Notes under the pieces: model-generated | Told to the model about the DNA's origin: nothing | Seen by the model: the letters and a program-made list of their open reading frames with translations, nothing else | Database searches by the model: none | From: JAUVKT01 sp942491535 | GTDB lineage: Bacteria > Bacteroidota > Bacteroidia > Bacteroidales > VadinHA17 | Assembly (NCBI GenBank): GCA_942491535.1 | Contig: CALOBV010000006.1 | Location: 248,001-312,000, forward strand | DNA: 64,000 bases | Reading direction: 5' to 3' | Part shown: positions 1 through 7,780 of the stretch, in pieces | Layout of the letters: each line of letters opens with the position of its first letter | Position numbering within the stretch: the first letter of the stretch is position 1 | Position numbers and translations under genes: made by a program

Positions 1-522
1 TGGTAGCAATATAAAAATTAGCTGAGGGATAAAGGTATATAAGCCATACTGAAGTATACGGTACGACTTTCCGCGCAGGAGGTAGATATACTCTATAAGA
101 CATACAGGGCCACTAAGGAAAAGGTATAATAAGAGAAGGTTTAAATAGGGTGCATTACCCGAGATACCATAAACCGAAAAGTTACTCTTTACCAGGTGGC
201 CCATTATAAAAATAAGCAGGCTGAAAAGAAACAGCAGTACAAAAGCATTAAAGAATTCTGGAGATTTTTCACTTACATTCTCACCCAGCCTCCTGAACGA
301 CCGGTTCCTGTTATAGAGCGACAGCAATGATTGAATGATCCCCGTAACCCAGAAAAAACTCAAAAAGCTCGCGATAAACATAAACATCTCCCACGCACCA
401 ATGTCTTCTGGTGTAAGATGACTCTTGGTAAAAACAATACTTACAATAAAGAATACAATAAATCTTAACAGAGAAAATATCTGCAGACCGGAGACGTTAT
501 CTATAAGTTTTATTTTAGCCAA
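1..522 (-). pseudogene. Polysaccharide/lipid-linked oligosaccharide flippase (Wzx-like), N-terminal part, frameshifted and cut by window edge
   Basis: The minus strand reads as a very hydrophobic protein starting MAKIKLIDNVSG at a TTG codon (520-522). No in-frame ATG is available because an in-frame stop lies shortly upstream. Several membrane helices follow, including FSLLRFIVFFIVSIVF and FFNAFVLLFLFSLLIF, in the arrangement of Bacteroidota polysaccharide flippases of the MATE/MVF superfamily, which move lipid-linked sugars across the inner membrane. Near 94-98 the frame closes (TTATAG) and continues one frame over as EYIYLLRGKSYRILQYG to the window edge, which implies one missing base. The family assignment rests on the overall pattern, not on a single catalytic motif. 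Confidence 0.6.
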
Positions 523-656
523 TAATAGGGTGGTATGTATTAATTATTTATTATAACAGGCAAAACCAAATTACATTGTCTGCCGGGCTACCAAAAAAAA
601 CTGTACTTTGTAAAGATAGTAATTGAAAACGGCGTAAGGCAAACTGTGTCAAAAAT

Positions 657-687
657 TTTGCAAAATGGTTTTTTTACATTTCCTTTG
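657..687 (+). promoter_or_regulatory. Bacteroidota-type promoter for tRNA-His
   Basis: TTTG at 657-660, a 19-base spacer, and TTCCTTTG at 680-687 (7 of 8 to TAnnTTTG). The expected transcription start near 694 is just upstream of the tRNA at 701. Confidence 0.5.
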
Positions 688-700
688 CATTCCGAAAATG

Positions 701-774
701 GTGGATGTAGCTCAGTAGGTTAGAGCGCTGGATTGTGGTTCCAGAGGTCGCCGGTTCGACCCCGGTCTTCCACC
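701..774 (+). tRNA. tRNA-His (anticodon GTG)
   Basis: A cloverleaf is readable. The acceptor stem pairs 701-707 with 767-773 with one T-T mismatch (706/768). The D arm contains AGCTCAGTAGGTTAGAGC. The anticodon stem CTGGA/TCCAG encloses loop TTGTGGT with anticodon GTG at 735-737, and the T arm carries GGTTCGACC. The extra G-1 of histidine tRNAs (700) faces discriminator C (774), which supports the identity. CCA is not clearly encoded. Confidence 0.95.
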
Positions 775-783
775 CAGACTTTC

Positions 784-817
784 AAAGCTGGTACGCAGAT
801 AGCGTACCGGCTTTTTG
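784..817 (+). terminator. Rho-independent terminator after tRNA-His
   Basis: A hairpin pairs AAAGCTGGTACGC (784-796) with GCGTACCGGCTTT (802-814), with one T-G pair and a 5-base loop. It is followed by a T run and sits ten bases after the tRNA. Confidence 0.8.
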
Positions 818-961
818 TTTATAAGCGCTGACATAAGCGATATAAGGAAAAGGCCGGAAAATCATTTCTTACATCACAGGAAATAATTTACTTATCAAAT
901 CTTTGCAATAATATGAAGCTTTTATACTATTTTTAACAATATTGAATGAGACATAATTGCT

Positions 962-1168
962 ATGCCAGAGAAAAAAAACAAGATAAAAAACCTGATGATT
1001 GAGCTTTTAAGCCATGATGGTATTCTAAACACCATCATGGACGATTCAGGGAAACGTCTCTCAATTAGATTCGATCCGGAAATAATTTCAATGGATGATC
1101 TATATGATTTGGCTGAACCGCTAAGAGATTTCGGAATTGATATTTCTTACCTGGGAAGAGCGGATTAA
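962..1168 (+). CDS. Small hypothetical protein (68 aa)
   Basis: I do not recognise this protein. It is soluble and charged (MPEKKNKIKNLMIELL...) with no signal peptide or membrane helix. A plausible promoter precedes it (TTTG near 901, TA-rich element near 930). In the same frame immediately after the TAA (1166-1168) the sequence stays open to 1320 and would encode a cysteine-rich tail with CSYCPECG. The real gene may therefore be longer and interrupted by a stop, or the tail may be chance. The opposite strand also has an 89-codon ORF, judged spurious. Coding status is uncertain. Confidence 0.45.
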   Translation: MPEKKNKIKNLMIELLSHDGILNTIMDDSGKRLSIRFDPEIISMDDLYDLAEPLRDFGIDISYLGRAD

Positions 1169-1320
1169 TCAACATCCTTAATCTCTCAGGAACATGGTCA
1201 GGCACACCATAATATAAGCAGTAAAAATATTTGGATTTGTAAGCATGGAGGCAAAGAACAATGCTCTTATTGCCCGGAATGCGGACAGAATTATCATGAC
1301 TATTATGCCATATTAAATCC

Positions 1321-1348
1321 AGAACCCCCGGCAATTGCCGGGGGTTCT
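1321..1348. terminator. Bidirectional hairpin terminator
   Basis: A perfect 12-bp inverted repeat (AGAACCCCCGGC / GCCGGGGGTTCT) with an AATT loop lies between the small plus-strand ORF and the end of the minus-strand ccsBA gene. It can end transcription from both sides. Downstream T runs are modest (TTTTT near 1366 on the plus strand). Confidence 0.75.
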
Positions 1349-1355
1349 GGACCTA

Positions 1356-4300
1356 TTATTCTTCATTTTTAAATTTTGCTGTAAGCCTCGCATACTTCCT
1401 GTAGGAAATTATTGTCAAAATAATCAACGAAGCAATTGTATAATATACAAATGATGGTACCGGTACAGGGTCGCCTCCTGCATAAGAATGCAATCCGGAG
1501 AGGTAATAATTAACCCCGAAATAGGTCATAAGTACTGAAAAGAATGCATATACAGACATTACATTATAGGTAAAAATACTTTTCAGGCCCTTAATATTTT
1601 TAGCATGCAGCACAAAGGCATATACTATCATTGTAATAAGCGACCAGGTTTCTTTGGGATCCCAGCCCCAATAGCGGCCCCAGGATTCATTGGCCCATAC
1701 AGCCCCAAGAAAAGTACCGATTGTCAGAAAAAACAAACCGAATGTGAGCGAACGGTAGCTGATAACCGATAACTCATCGATGGTAGTAAGAGCATGCTTC
1801 CTGCTTCTGGATGTATTCAGGGCATATAAAATCATATTAACCAGGCCCAGTATTGCACCCAGTCCAAGGAAGCCATAGCTTGCTGTAATAACTGATACAT
1901 GCAATGTCAGCCAGTAGGATTTTAGAACCGGAACCAGGTTTGTTATTTCCGGGTCCATAAAACTAAGATGAGCCACCATCAGGGTAAGTGATGCCAGTAC
2001 AGCTGTTGCAGCAAGGGTAAGAGACGATTTTCTGCCAAAACCAAGACCCACCAGTACTGTTACCCATGAAATAAACAAGAGTGACTCATAGCCATTGCTC
2101 ATAGGTGAGTGACCGGAGATATACCACCTCAGGCCCAGCCCGAAAGTATGAAATAAAAATCCTGCCAGGACCAGAATTGATAATGACCTTACCAATAAAG
2201 AACTACCTGCTTTACCTCTGATAATCATAACTATAAGCACCAGCAGCATTATCACACCCACAGCAGAGTAATAAGGAAATAGTTTCTCAAAAACCAGCAT
2301 CTTATAATAGATAAGCTCTGCATTGACCCTGCTCTCAGAGGGTAACTCATATCCTGCAAAAGCTCTCTGGTAGTCGATTATTGATTTCAGATATTGATCT
2401 GTTTCGGTATAATTTCCTGTTGTTTTTGCAGTAAATAATGCCTGGGTATAAAGAGAAAGAATATTTGTAATATAAATACTGTCCTGCTCACTGTTAGAAT
2501 TTTGCAGGGACTGGGATGGAGTACCCCAGTTTTCTGTTCCATCCCTGAGTGGAAATATCTTCAGAAACTCTCCCCTGGCGATCATCATTATAATATTAAC
2601 TCTTTCATCTACCTTGATTACTTCCTTATCCATTTTTGATCTCTGGGCCTCAGGTTTTGAAAAAACTTCATCAATCAAACCAGACAGAGCATAGGTACCT
2701 GTATTAAAATTCACCAGAGTTGTAATTGCAATATATTCTTCAGTTATTCCAAGAGCAGATCTAAGCTCCCTGTTAGATACCTTTATAAGTGGTTCATCCT
2801 GCCAGTTCTGAAAATCGGTTGTCAGTCCCAGGAATACCTGCATAGGGCTCATACCCTTATAGCTATTCTCCCGGTTTACTTTCCTCATTATATCAGTACT
2901 CAGGGTATAAAGGGGCTTGGTCCTTCCCTTTTGATCCTGTACCAGCACCTTGCCAAACTCGTCTGCCTTTTTCTTATTATATACAATCTTTGAGGGATTA
3001 GCATCGAGAGAAGCTGGCAGAATAATAAGCAGGGCAATAAGTCCTAGAATTTTTGATGCCGAATTTCTCCATAGAGAAGGAGTCACCTTCCAGAATATTG
3101 AGTTTCTGTTTAACATTGAAAGAATAATAAATAGAAAAAGCATAGCATATCCTGTATAGGTAACAAGCATACCTGCAAGGTCGTGATTCATTGAAAGAAT
3201 TGTTCCCTTTTCGTCGGGATCATAAGACGACTGGAAGAATCTATAACCCCTGTGTTTAAGGATATTATTCATATAAATTGAATACGGGGCGTCTATTCCT
3301 TTCTCATCGTCCCTGAGAATAACATTACTCTGGTAACTTGATGGACTGGAAGAACCAGGATACCTTTCAAGAAGAAAATCTTCGAGAGTAAGTGAAAACG
3401 GGAAAGCAAGCTTCTGAGGGCCATAGGAGGCTTTAAACCTTATTCCTCCTATCACAGCCATTGCTGATGTAGCTTCTCCGTTATATACATCGTATACGTA
3501 AACTTTCTTCACTTCACCGTCGTAGCTCATCTCTATTTCAAAAGCATCTCTACCGGTCATCATTGAATTATCAGCACGTGTTGGCATAAGAGCTCCACTC
3601 TTACTGAGTTTCTGAGGAACTATCCTGTACCCTCTGAATGAATAGATTAGTCTTTCTTCAAAGTCAACAAGTTCACCCGGGGCAAATATTTCTTCCTCCC
3701 TGGTCATCATCCTTATTGCCGACACTGAATCGCTTGCACTTAATGAAAATCCGCTGCTCTCCAGATTAACTGAAAAGCCATCAGTAAGAGGAGAATTAAA
3801 TCCAAGGTTCAGGTTCTTATGCGAGAATGTTTCACCTGTTTTAAGAACCACCAGCTGGTTAAAGCTTATTCCGTCAGATACCTGAACAGCAATAAGCGGC
3901 TCACCTCCGGCGACATCAATAACAGACTCTTCTGCATTTGGTATAAACCTGGAATACCTTACTTCAAACTTCTTATTATCAATATGGCCATCCCTGTAAA
4001 ATTCACCAAGAGAGGTCCTGGTAACAGCCACTTTCTGGCTCTTATCATATACAATATCCCCATTGCCGTTTGCCACCTGTATCCCCATATACTTATCAGT
4101 ACTAAGGGCGTAGTTAACCGTTTCACCTTCCCTGATATGAACTCTTCCTTCGAAGCCGTTATACCTGGTTATTGCTGCCCCTAATATCATTATGATAAAT
4201 GCAATATGAAAAGAAAGTATTGTAAACTTCTTTTTGCGATAAAGCTTGAAAGTAAAGATCTGGCCTACAAGGTTAATCACCATAAGAATGAAAATCAGCT

Positions 4301-4472
4301 CAAACCATTTGCTTCCGTATACAAGTTGTTTGGCTGATGATGCCCCATAGTCATTTTCGATAAATGTTGCAACTGCCATTGCAACAATGAATACTATAAA
4401 TAAAGCGCCTGTAAAGACAGGCGAAAACAAAAATTTTAAATCGGTTTTAAATCCCTTTTTATCCATTTTCAC
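1356..4472 (-). CDS. ccsBA: Cytochrome c biogenesis protein, ResB-CcsA fusion (system II)
   Basis: This 1038-residue inner-membrane protein should export heme and ligate it to apocytochromes c in the periplasm. The N-terminal ResB part (about residues 1-470) has helices FTGALFIVFIVAMAVATF and ILSFHIAFIIMILGAAI, a large periplasmic domain, and a fourth helix after LAGMLVTYTGYAM. A linker domain follows (about 500-760). The C-terminal CcsA part carries the heme-handling tryptophan-rich motif WGRYWGWDPKETW and conserved histidines in ISGHSPMSNGYE, LTLHVSVI and VLHAKN. Fused CcsBA is common in Bacteroidota and epsilonproteobacteria. The start overlaps the end of the upstream FNR-type gene by 14 bases, so the two are probably co-transcribed. 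This fits the many multiheme cytochromes encoded nearby. Confidence 0.95.
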   Translation of the reverse strand: MKMDKKGFKTDLKFLFSPVFTGALFIVFIVAMAVATFIENDYGASSAKQLVYGSKWFELIFILMVINLVGQIFTFKLYRKKKFTILSFHIAFIIMILGAAITRYNGFEGRVHIREGETVNYALSTDKYMGIQVANGNGDIVYDKSQKVAVTRTSLGEFYRDGHIDNKKFEVRYSRFIPNAEESVIDVAGGEPLIAVQVSDGISFNQLVVLKTGETFSHKNLNLGFNSPLTDGFSVNLESSGFSLSASDSVSAIRMMTREEEIFAPGELVDFEERLIYSFRGYRIVPQKLSKSGALMPTRADNSMMTGRDAFEIEMSYDGEVKKVYVYDVYNGEATSAMAVIGGIRFKASYGPQKLAFPFSLTLEDFLLERYPGSSSPSSYQSNVILRDDEKGIDAPYSIYMNNILKHRGYRFFQSSYDPDEKGTILSMNHDLAGMLVTYTGYAMLFLFIILSMLNRNSIFWKVTPSLWRNSASKILGLIALLIILPASLDANPSKIVYNKKKADEFGKVLVQDQKGRTKPLYTLSTDIMRKVNRENSYKGMSPMQVFLGLTTDFQNWQDEPLIKVSNRELRSALGITEEYIAITTLVNFNTGTYALSGLIDEVFSKPEAQRSKMDKEVIKVDERVNIIMMIARGEFLKIFPLRDGTENWGTPSQSLQNSNSEQDSIYITNILSLYTQALFTAKTTGNYTETDQYLKSIIDYQRAFAGYELPSESRVNAELIYYKMLVFEKLFPYYSAVGVIMLLVLIVMIIRGKAGSSLLVRSLSILVLAGFLFHTFGLGLRWYISGHSPMSNGYESLLFISWVTVLVGLGFGRKSSLTLAATAVLASLTLMVAHLSFMDPEITNLVPVLKSYWLTLHVSVITASYGFLGLGAILGLVNMILYALNTSRSRKHALTTIDELSVISYRSLTFGLFFLTIGTFLGAVWANESWGRYWGWDPKETWSLITMIVYAFVLHAKNIKGLKSIFTYNVMSVYAFFSVLMTYFGVNYYLSGLHSYAGGDPVPVPSFVYYTIASLIILTIISYRKYARLTAKFKNEE

Positions 4473-5152
4473 AAATCATAATAAGTTTATCTTTCTTCAA
4501 TATCTCAAATTCCGAACAGCCGGAACTAATTATTCCTTCGTCTGCAAAATCCTTTAATATCCTGACTACACTTTCTTTTGCCATACCCGACATCTCTGCC
4601 AGCTCCTGACGCGATAATATCATTGTAAATTTATCGCTCTCAAATATCTTATCTGCCAGGTATAACAATACCTCTGCTACCCTCCCAGGCATTTTCTTCT
4701 GAGTCATGCTCAAAAGTTTATATATGTTTTTCTGAGCTTCATAACTTACATCTGTAAGAAAGGCTTCGGCAAAAGTACTATTCGATTTTACCATATCCTT
4801 AATAAACCTGGCATCAATAAAACATGCTTTTACATCGTTTAGAGCAGTAACGCTGAATATATGCTTTGAATTAGTATATATGCCCGGACCTATAATCATC
4901 TCTCCAGGTTTTGCTATACCTTAAAATGAAGTTCTTATTTCCCTGTCCCTCCATATATAATTTAGCAAGTCCCGACGCGAGGAAAACAGCATTTGATGCA
5001 GGCGATCCCTGCTTAAAGATATTTTCTCCCGGTTTGAATTTTGCTTCAAAGCGATTATTGTTCAAAAAACTCAGTTGATCCTTATCAAGGCCATTAAAAC
5101 ACCTCCATTTAACAGCACAATCAACACAGGTACAAAGATTATTATTTGCCAT
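4459..5152 (-). pseudogene. FNR-type Crp/Fnr transcriptional regulator, frameshifted in this sequence
   Basis: Two overlapping frames (5152-4871 and 4899-4459) join to one Crp/Fnr protein of about 230 aa. Removing one base near 4918 gives the continuous text FILRIAKPGEMIIGPG across the break. N-terminal cysteines C9, C12 and C18 (CVDCAVKWRC) have E. coli FNR spacing, C7 is extra, and a central Cys lies in DVKACFIDARF. Together these are the four expected [4Fe-4S] ligands of an oxygen sensor. The C-terminal helix-turn-helix reads LSRQELAEMSGMAKESVVR. It precedes and overlaps ccsBA and is divergent from a multiheme cytochrome gene, so it probably controls anaerobic cytochrome genes. The frameshift may be a sequence error. 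Confidence 0.85.
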
Positions 5153-5239
5153 ATCAGTCTATCCCTTATTTTAAAGTAATAATACCACTGTTTAGCGTTA
5201 ATATCTCAACTGTTTCAATGCTCAACAACATTAGTGATA

Positions 5240-5253
5240 TTGATATATGTCAA
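5240..5253. promoter_or_regulatory. FNR-box-like palindrome between the regulator and cytochrome genes
   Basis: TTGATATATGTCAA is a 5-4-5 inverted repeat matching the FNR consensus TTGAT-N4-ATCAA at 9 of 10 arm positions. It lies in the divergent intergenic region between the FNR-type gene and the heme lipoprotein gene, so it could serve either. No start site is fixed by the sequence. Confidence 0.6.
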
Positions 5254-5386
5254 CTCCACTGTTGTAAAGTATCGCCACTACAAAGGTATAACATCAATCC
5301 CAGTTTTGCATATGAATATCTTATTATATCTACATTGCGTTAAACGATTAACAGTAATTATTGTTCAATTATAAATTAATAAAACC

Positions 5387-6487
5387 ATGAAAAAATTATC
5401 TTATTTATTATTAGTACTTGCAGCAGTAATGTTTGCATTTGCATCCTGTGAAGGACCGGAAGGACCAGCCGGAGCGACAGGACCGACAGGGCCACAGGGT
5501 GAAGTTGGGCCACAGGGTGACATAGGAGAAGATGGCACAACAACATGTGTTCAGTGTCATGATAACTCGACCGATATTTCACTGGCTTCTTTCCAGTATG
5601 AGATGTCGGGTCATGCCATGGCAGAAATAACAAACTATGGAAACAGGACTTATGGTACGATTTATCCCGCAGGTAACTGCGCACAGTGCCATGTAAGCCA
5701 GGGTTTCCTTGAGTTCTTCGAAACCGGAGACGTAGCTGGGGCACCATTTGTGAACCCACAGAATACAAATTGCTACACCTGTCATGAGATCCACGAAACT
5801 TTCACAGCCGCAGACTATAATCTTACATATGGAGGTTCATTTGCTCTGATGAATGGAGGGACATTTGACAAGGGTTCAGGTAATCTTTGTGCCAAGTGTC
5901 ACCAGTCAATAGCAGTAAGCCCTATGCCAGTTGTAGGAGGAACAGGAGTAGATATTGGTTCAAACAGATGGGGAGGACACCACTCACCAAATGCCAACAT
6001 TGTTGCAGCCGACGGACTCTATGAGATCGCAGGATCGACCGCATATCCAACAAGTATGGCTCACTATGCAGGCGATGCTTGTGTTACCTGCCATATGACT
6101 CCTGCTAACGGAAATGATGCAGGCGGACATACCTGGAGTATGGAATATGACTACCACGGCGATGAGACATTTAACTTTAACGGATGTGTTGCATGCCTTG
6201 CAGACAAGACAGGTCAGTTAACTAAGATGGATGTTCTTATGACTGAGGTTGAGGCAGACCTTGAGACCCTCCGTGTACTTCTGGATGATGATGCAGTAAA
6301 TATTTATGATCCAGCTATCGAGCGTAATATGACAGGAACTTTCACTGATGATGTTGCAGGTGCATACCTCAACTGGCAGCTTATTCTTGAAGACAAGAGT
6401 ATGGGAATGCATAACCCTGCTTATGTAAGGGCTATTCTTGCCAACTCAATCGAAGCAATGGACGCGATTGTTAATCCTGTAAAATAA
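5387..6487 (+). CDS. Multiheme c-type cytochrome lipoprotein with collagen-like segment
   Basis: This 366-aa exported lipoprotein has signal peptide and lipobox FAFASC (Cys21). A short Gly-X-Y run follows at residues 23-50 (GPEGPAGATGPTGPQG...). Five CXXCH heme sites come next: CVQCH, CAQCH, CYTCH, CAKCH and CVTCH. A sixth site reads CVACL, so the expected axial His is missing (CTT at the His codon, one base from CAT). The C-terminal part (GMHNPAYVRAILANS) is typical of multiheme electron carriers. The lipid anchor and Gly-rich spacer suggest an outer-membrane or surface position. It is transcribed away from the FNR-type gene, with an FNR-like palindrome about 135 bases upstream and its own terminator. 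Partner and substrate are unknown. Confidence 0.88.
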   Translation: MKKLSYLLLVLAAVMFAFASCEGPEGPAGATGPTGPQGEVGPQGDIGEDGTTTCVQCHDNSTDISLASFQYEMSGHAMAEITNYGNRTYGTIYPAGNCAQCHVSQGFLEFFETGDVAGAPFVNPQNTNCYTCHEIHETFTAADYNLTYGGSFALMNGGTFDKGSGNLCAKCHQSIAVSPMPVVGGTGVDIGSNRWGGHHSPNANIVAADGLYEIAGSTAYPTSMAHYAGDACVTCHMTPANGNDAGGHTWSMEYDYHGDETFNFNGCVACLADKTGQLTKMDVLMTEVEADLETLRVLLDDDAVNIYDPAIERNMTGTFTDDVAGAYLNWQLILEDKSMGMHNPAYVRAILANSIEAMDAIVNPVK

Positions 6488-6515
6488 AAGGCAGGTTAAC
6501 ATTGCAAAACATATT

Positions 6516-6545
6516 AAAAAGGCTCTCTTCGGAGGGCCTTTTTTA
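6516..6545 (+). terminator. Rho-independent terminator of the heme lipoprotein gene
   Basis: AAAAAGGCTCTC-TTCG-GAGGGCCTTTTT forms a GC stem with a TTCG tetraloop followed by a T run, 29 bases after the stop codon. Confidence 0.85.
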
Positions 6546-6736
6546 GTTATCTAAGATTGGCTTCGCCGAGCTCTAATCATTCACTGGCCTTTGGCAAGTT
6601 CATAATTCTCGGTTCCAGATTAACGATTTCTGATTATTGATTCCTCGCTTTCTCTAAATCCAACTACCTATCTCACCTTCAATCAACCCGACACTCCAGT
6701 CTTCCTGCTCAAAACATATCATCGCCAAGACCCAAA
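6546..6736. other. Intergenic stretch without a gene
   Basis: Between the terminator at 6516 and the heptamer array at 6737 I see no coding pattern, conserved RNA or clear promoter. The sequence is pyrimidine-rich on the plus strand and may be a decayed continuation of the adjacent short-period repeat. Confidence 0.4.
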
Positions 6737-6815
6737 CTCCCCTTTGCTCCCTTAGCTCTCTGCTTTCTTCTCTCTGCCCTTACCACTTTGCTCTTAGCTC
6801 TTAGTTCCTTGCTCC
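6737..6815 (-). repeat. Degenerate 7-nt phased repeat array
   Basis: Read on the minus strand, about 11 units follow a 7-base period around AGAGCNA: GGAGCAA, GGAACTA, AGAGCTA, AGAGCAA, AGTGGTA, AGGGCAG, AGAGAAG, AAAGCAG, AGAGCTA and so on. The array lies just downstream of the terminator of the cytochrome operon. A 62-codon ORF crossing it (Lys/Arg/Ala-rich) is an artefact of the repeat. Confidence 0.7.
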
Positions 6816-6819
6816 ATGC

Positions 6820-6850
6820 AAAAAGCGTGACCCCCGTTAAGAGATCACGC
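6820..6850 (-). terminator. Terminator of the NrfD cytochrome operon
   Basis: On the minus strand GCGTGA (6850-6845), a 14-base loop and TCACGC (6830-6825) are followed by TTTTT. It lies 30 bases after the last gene of the operon. Confidence 0.65.
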
Positions 6851-6880
6851 CCAATTCGTTTTATTCGTTTATAATTCCTG

Positions 6881-7774
6881 CTAATCTTTATTATCATTAA
6901 GGCCCTTACCCGCCTTCTTTATTCTGAAAAGGCTGATAATAGCATATAGATAGTGACCCCATACTCCTATAAGCATTACCGACAGGGTAATAATCATCCA
7001 GAGAGGAGCGATTTGTGTCCATAGTGCCCGGTGGGTTTCAGCTACCTCGTGAGAGGAGGGTATGCCCCAGTTAGTTACTATTCTTTTTTCTACATTTCCA
7101 AACTGCCAGTGATCTTCAAATCTTCCAATAACCGTAAGTTTACCATGTTCATCACCTGGTATATCATCTGGAAATTCAACGCTTGCAATTCCGTCTTCAA
7201 AATATCCCTGTCCTATAGTAAGGAAGCTGAACATTCTCGGTACGAATACAAATACATCTTCGTCTGAAACAGGAATTTTTTCTCCATCTACCATTGTATA
7301 TGCAGTAAGATTTACAAGTTTGCCTTCCTCCTCGTTCTCAGTAAGTGTCATTTCGAGATTAACATCCAATACCGTGACTTCGTTCATTGCCATCTGCATA
7401 TTATCATTACCCTCAAATTCGGCATAGAACCACCAATAGTTTTCTTCATTAGCAGGCAGCTTCATATCGCCAGGAATAACATACGTAGCCATGCCCTTTT
7501 TGTCTGTTACAGCTTCTCCCAGGAGTTCCTTATCGTCAATATTGGTATAGAACTTAACTGTCAATCCCGGAAGAGCTTTCTCACCCAGATCAGTTGCGTC
7601 GAAAAGTCTTGCGTTAAGAGTTTTCTGACCTGCAGTATTCTTAAGATACTTCAGCTCCATATAAGGACTTATAACAACAGGTTCTTCTTCATCCTGAGCA
7701 AATGCCTTTATTGGCCCTAAAAAGGCAACCAGGCATAGCATTATAATTATATAATTTCTTGTCTTCATAGCCAT
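6881..7774 (-). CDS. Membrane-anchored periplasmic protein of the NrfD operon, function unknown
   Basis: This 297-aa protein has a cleavable signal (IIIMLCLVAFLGPIKAFAQ). A beta-rich periplasmic domain of about 200 residues follows, with a section resembling an Ig/CNA-like fold (LPGLTVKFYTN...GEAVTDKKGMATYVIPG). One C-terminal helix (PLWMIITLSVMLIGVWGHY) and a basic cytoplasmic tail end the protein. There are no CXXCH motifs. It starts 6 bases after the NrfD stop and is the last gene of the operon, so it is probably an accessory or stabilising subunit of the quinol-linked complex. I do not recognise a named family. Confidence 0.75.
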   Translation of the reverse strand: MAMKTRNYIIIMLCLVAFLGPIKAFAQDEEEPVVISPYMELKYLKNTAGQKTLNARLFDATDLGEKALPGLTVKFYTNIDDKELLGEAVTDKKGMATYVIPGDMKLPANEENYWWFYAEFEGNDNMQMAMNEVTVLDVNLEMTLTENEEEGKLVNLTAYTMVDGEKIPVSDEDVFVFVPRMFSFLTIGQGYFEDGIASVEFPDDIPGDEHGKLTVIGRFEDHWQFGNVEKRIVTNWGIPSSHEVAETHRALWTQIAPLWMIITLSVMLIGVWGHYLYAIISLFRIKKAGKGLNDNKD

Positions 7775-7780
7775 TCCTTT

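Noticed and set aside
1065..1334. 89-codon minus-strand ORF
   Set aside because: It overlaps the terminator at 1321 and the plus-strand small ORF, and its composition is not protein-like.
6709..6897. 62-codon minus-strand ORF rich in Lys, Arg and Ala
   Set aside because: It is a product of the heptamer repeat and spans the operon terminator; no start context or homologous text.
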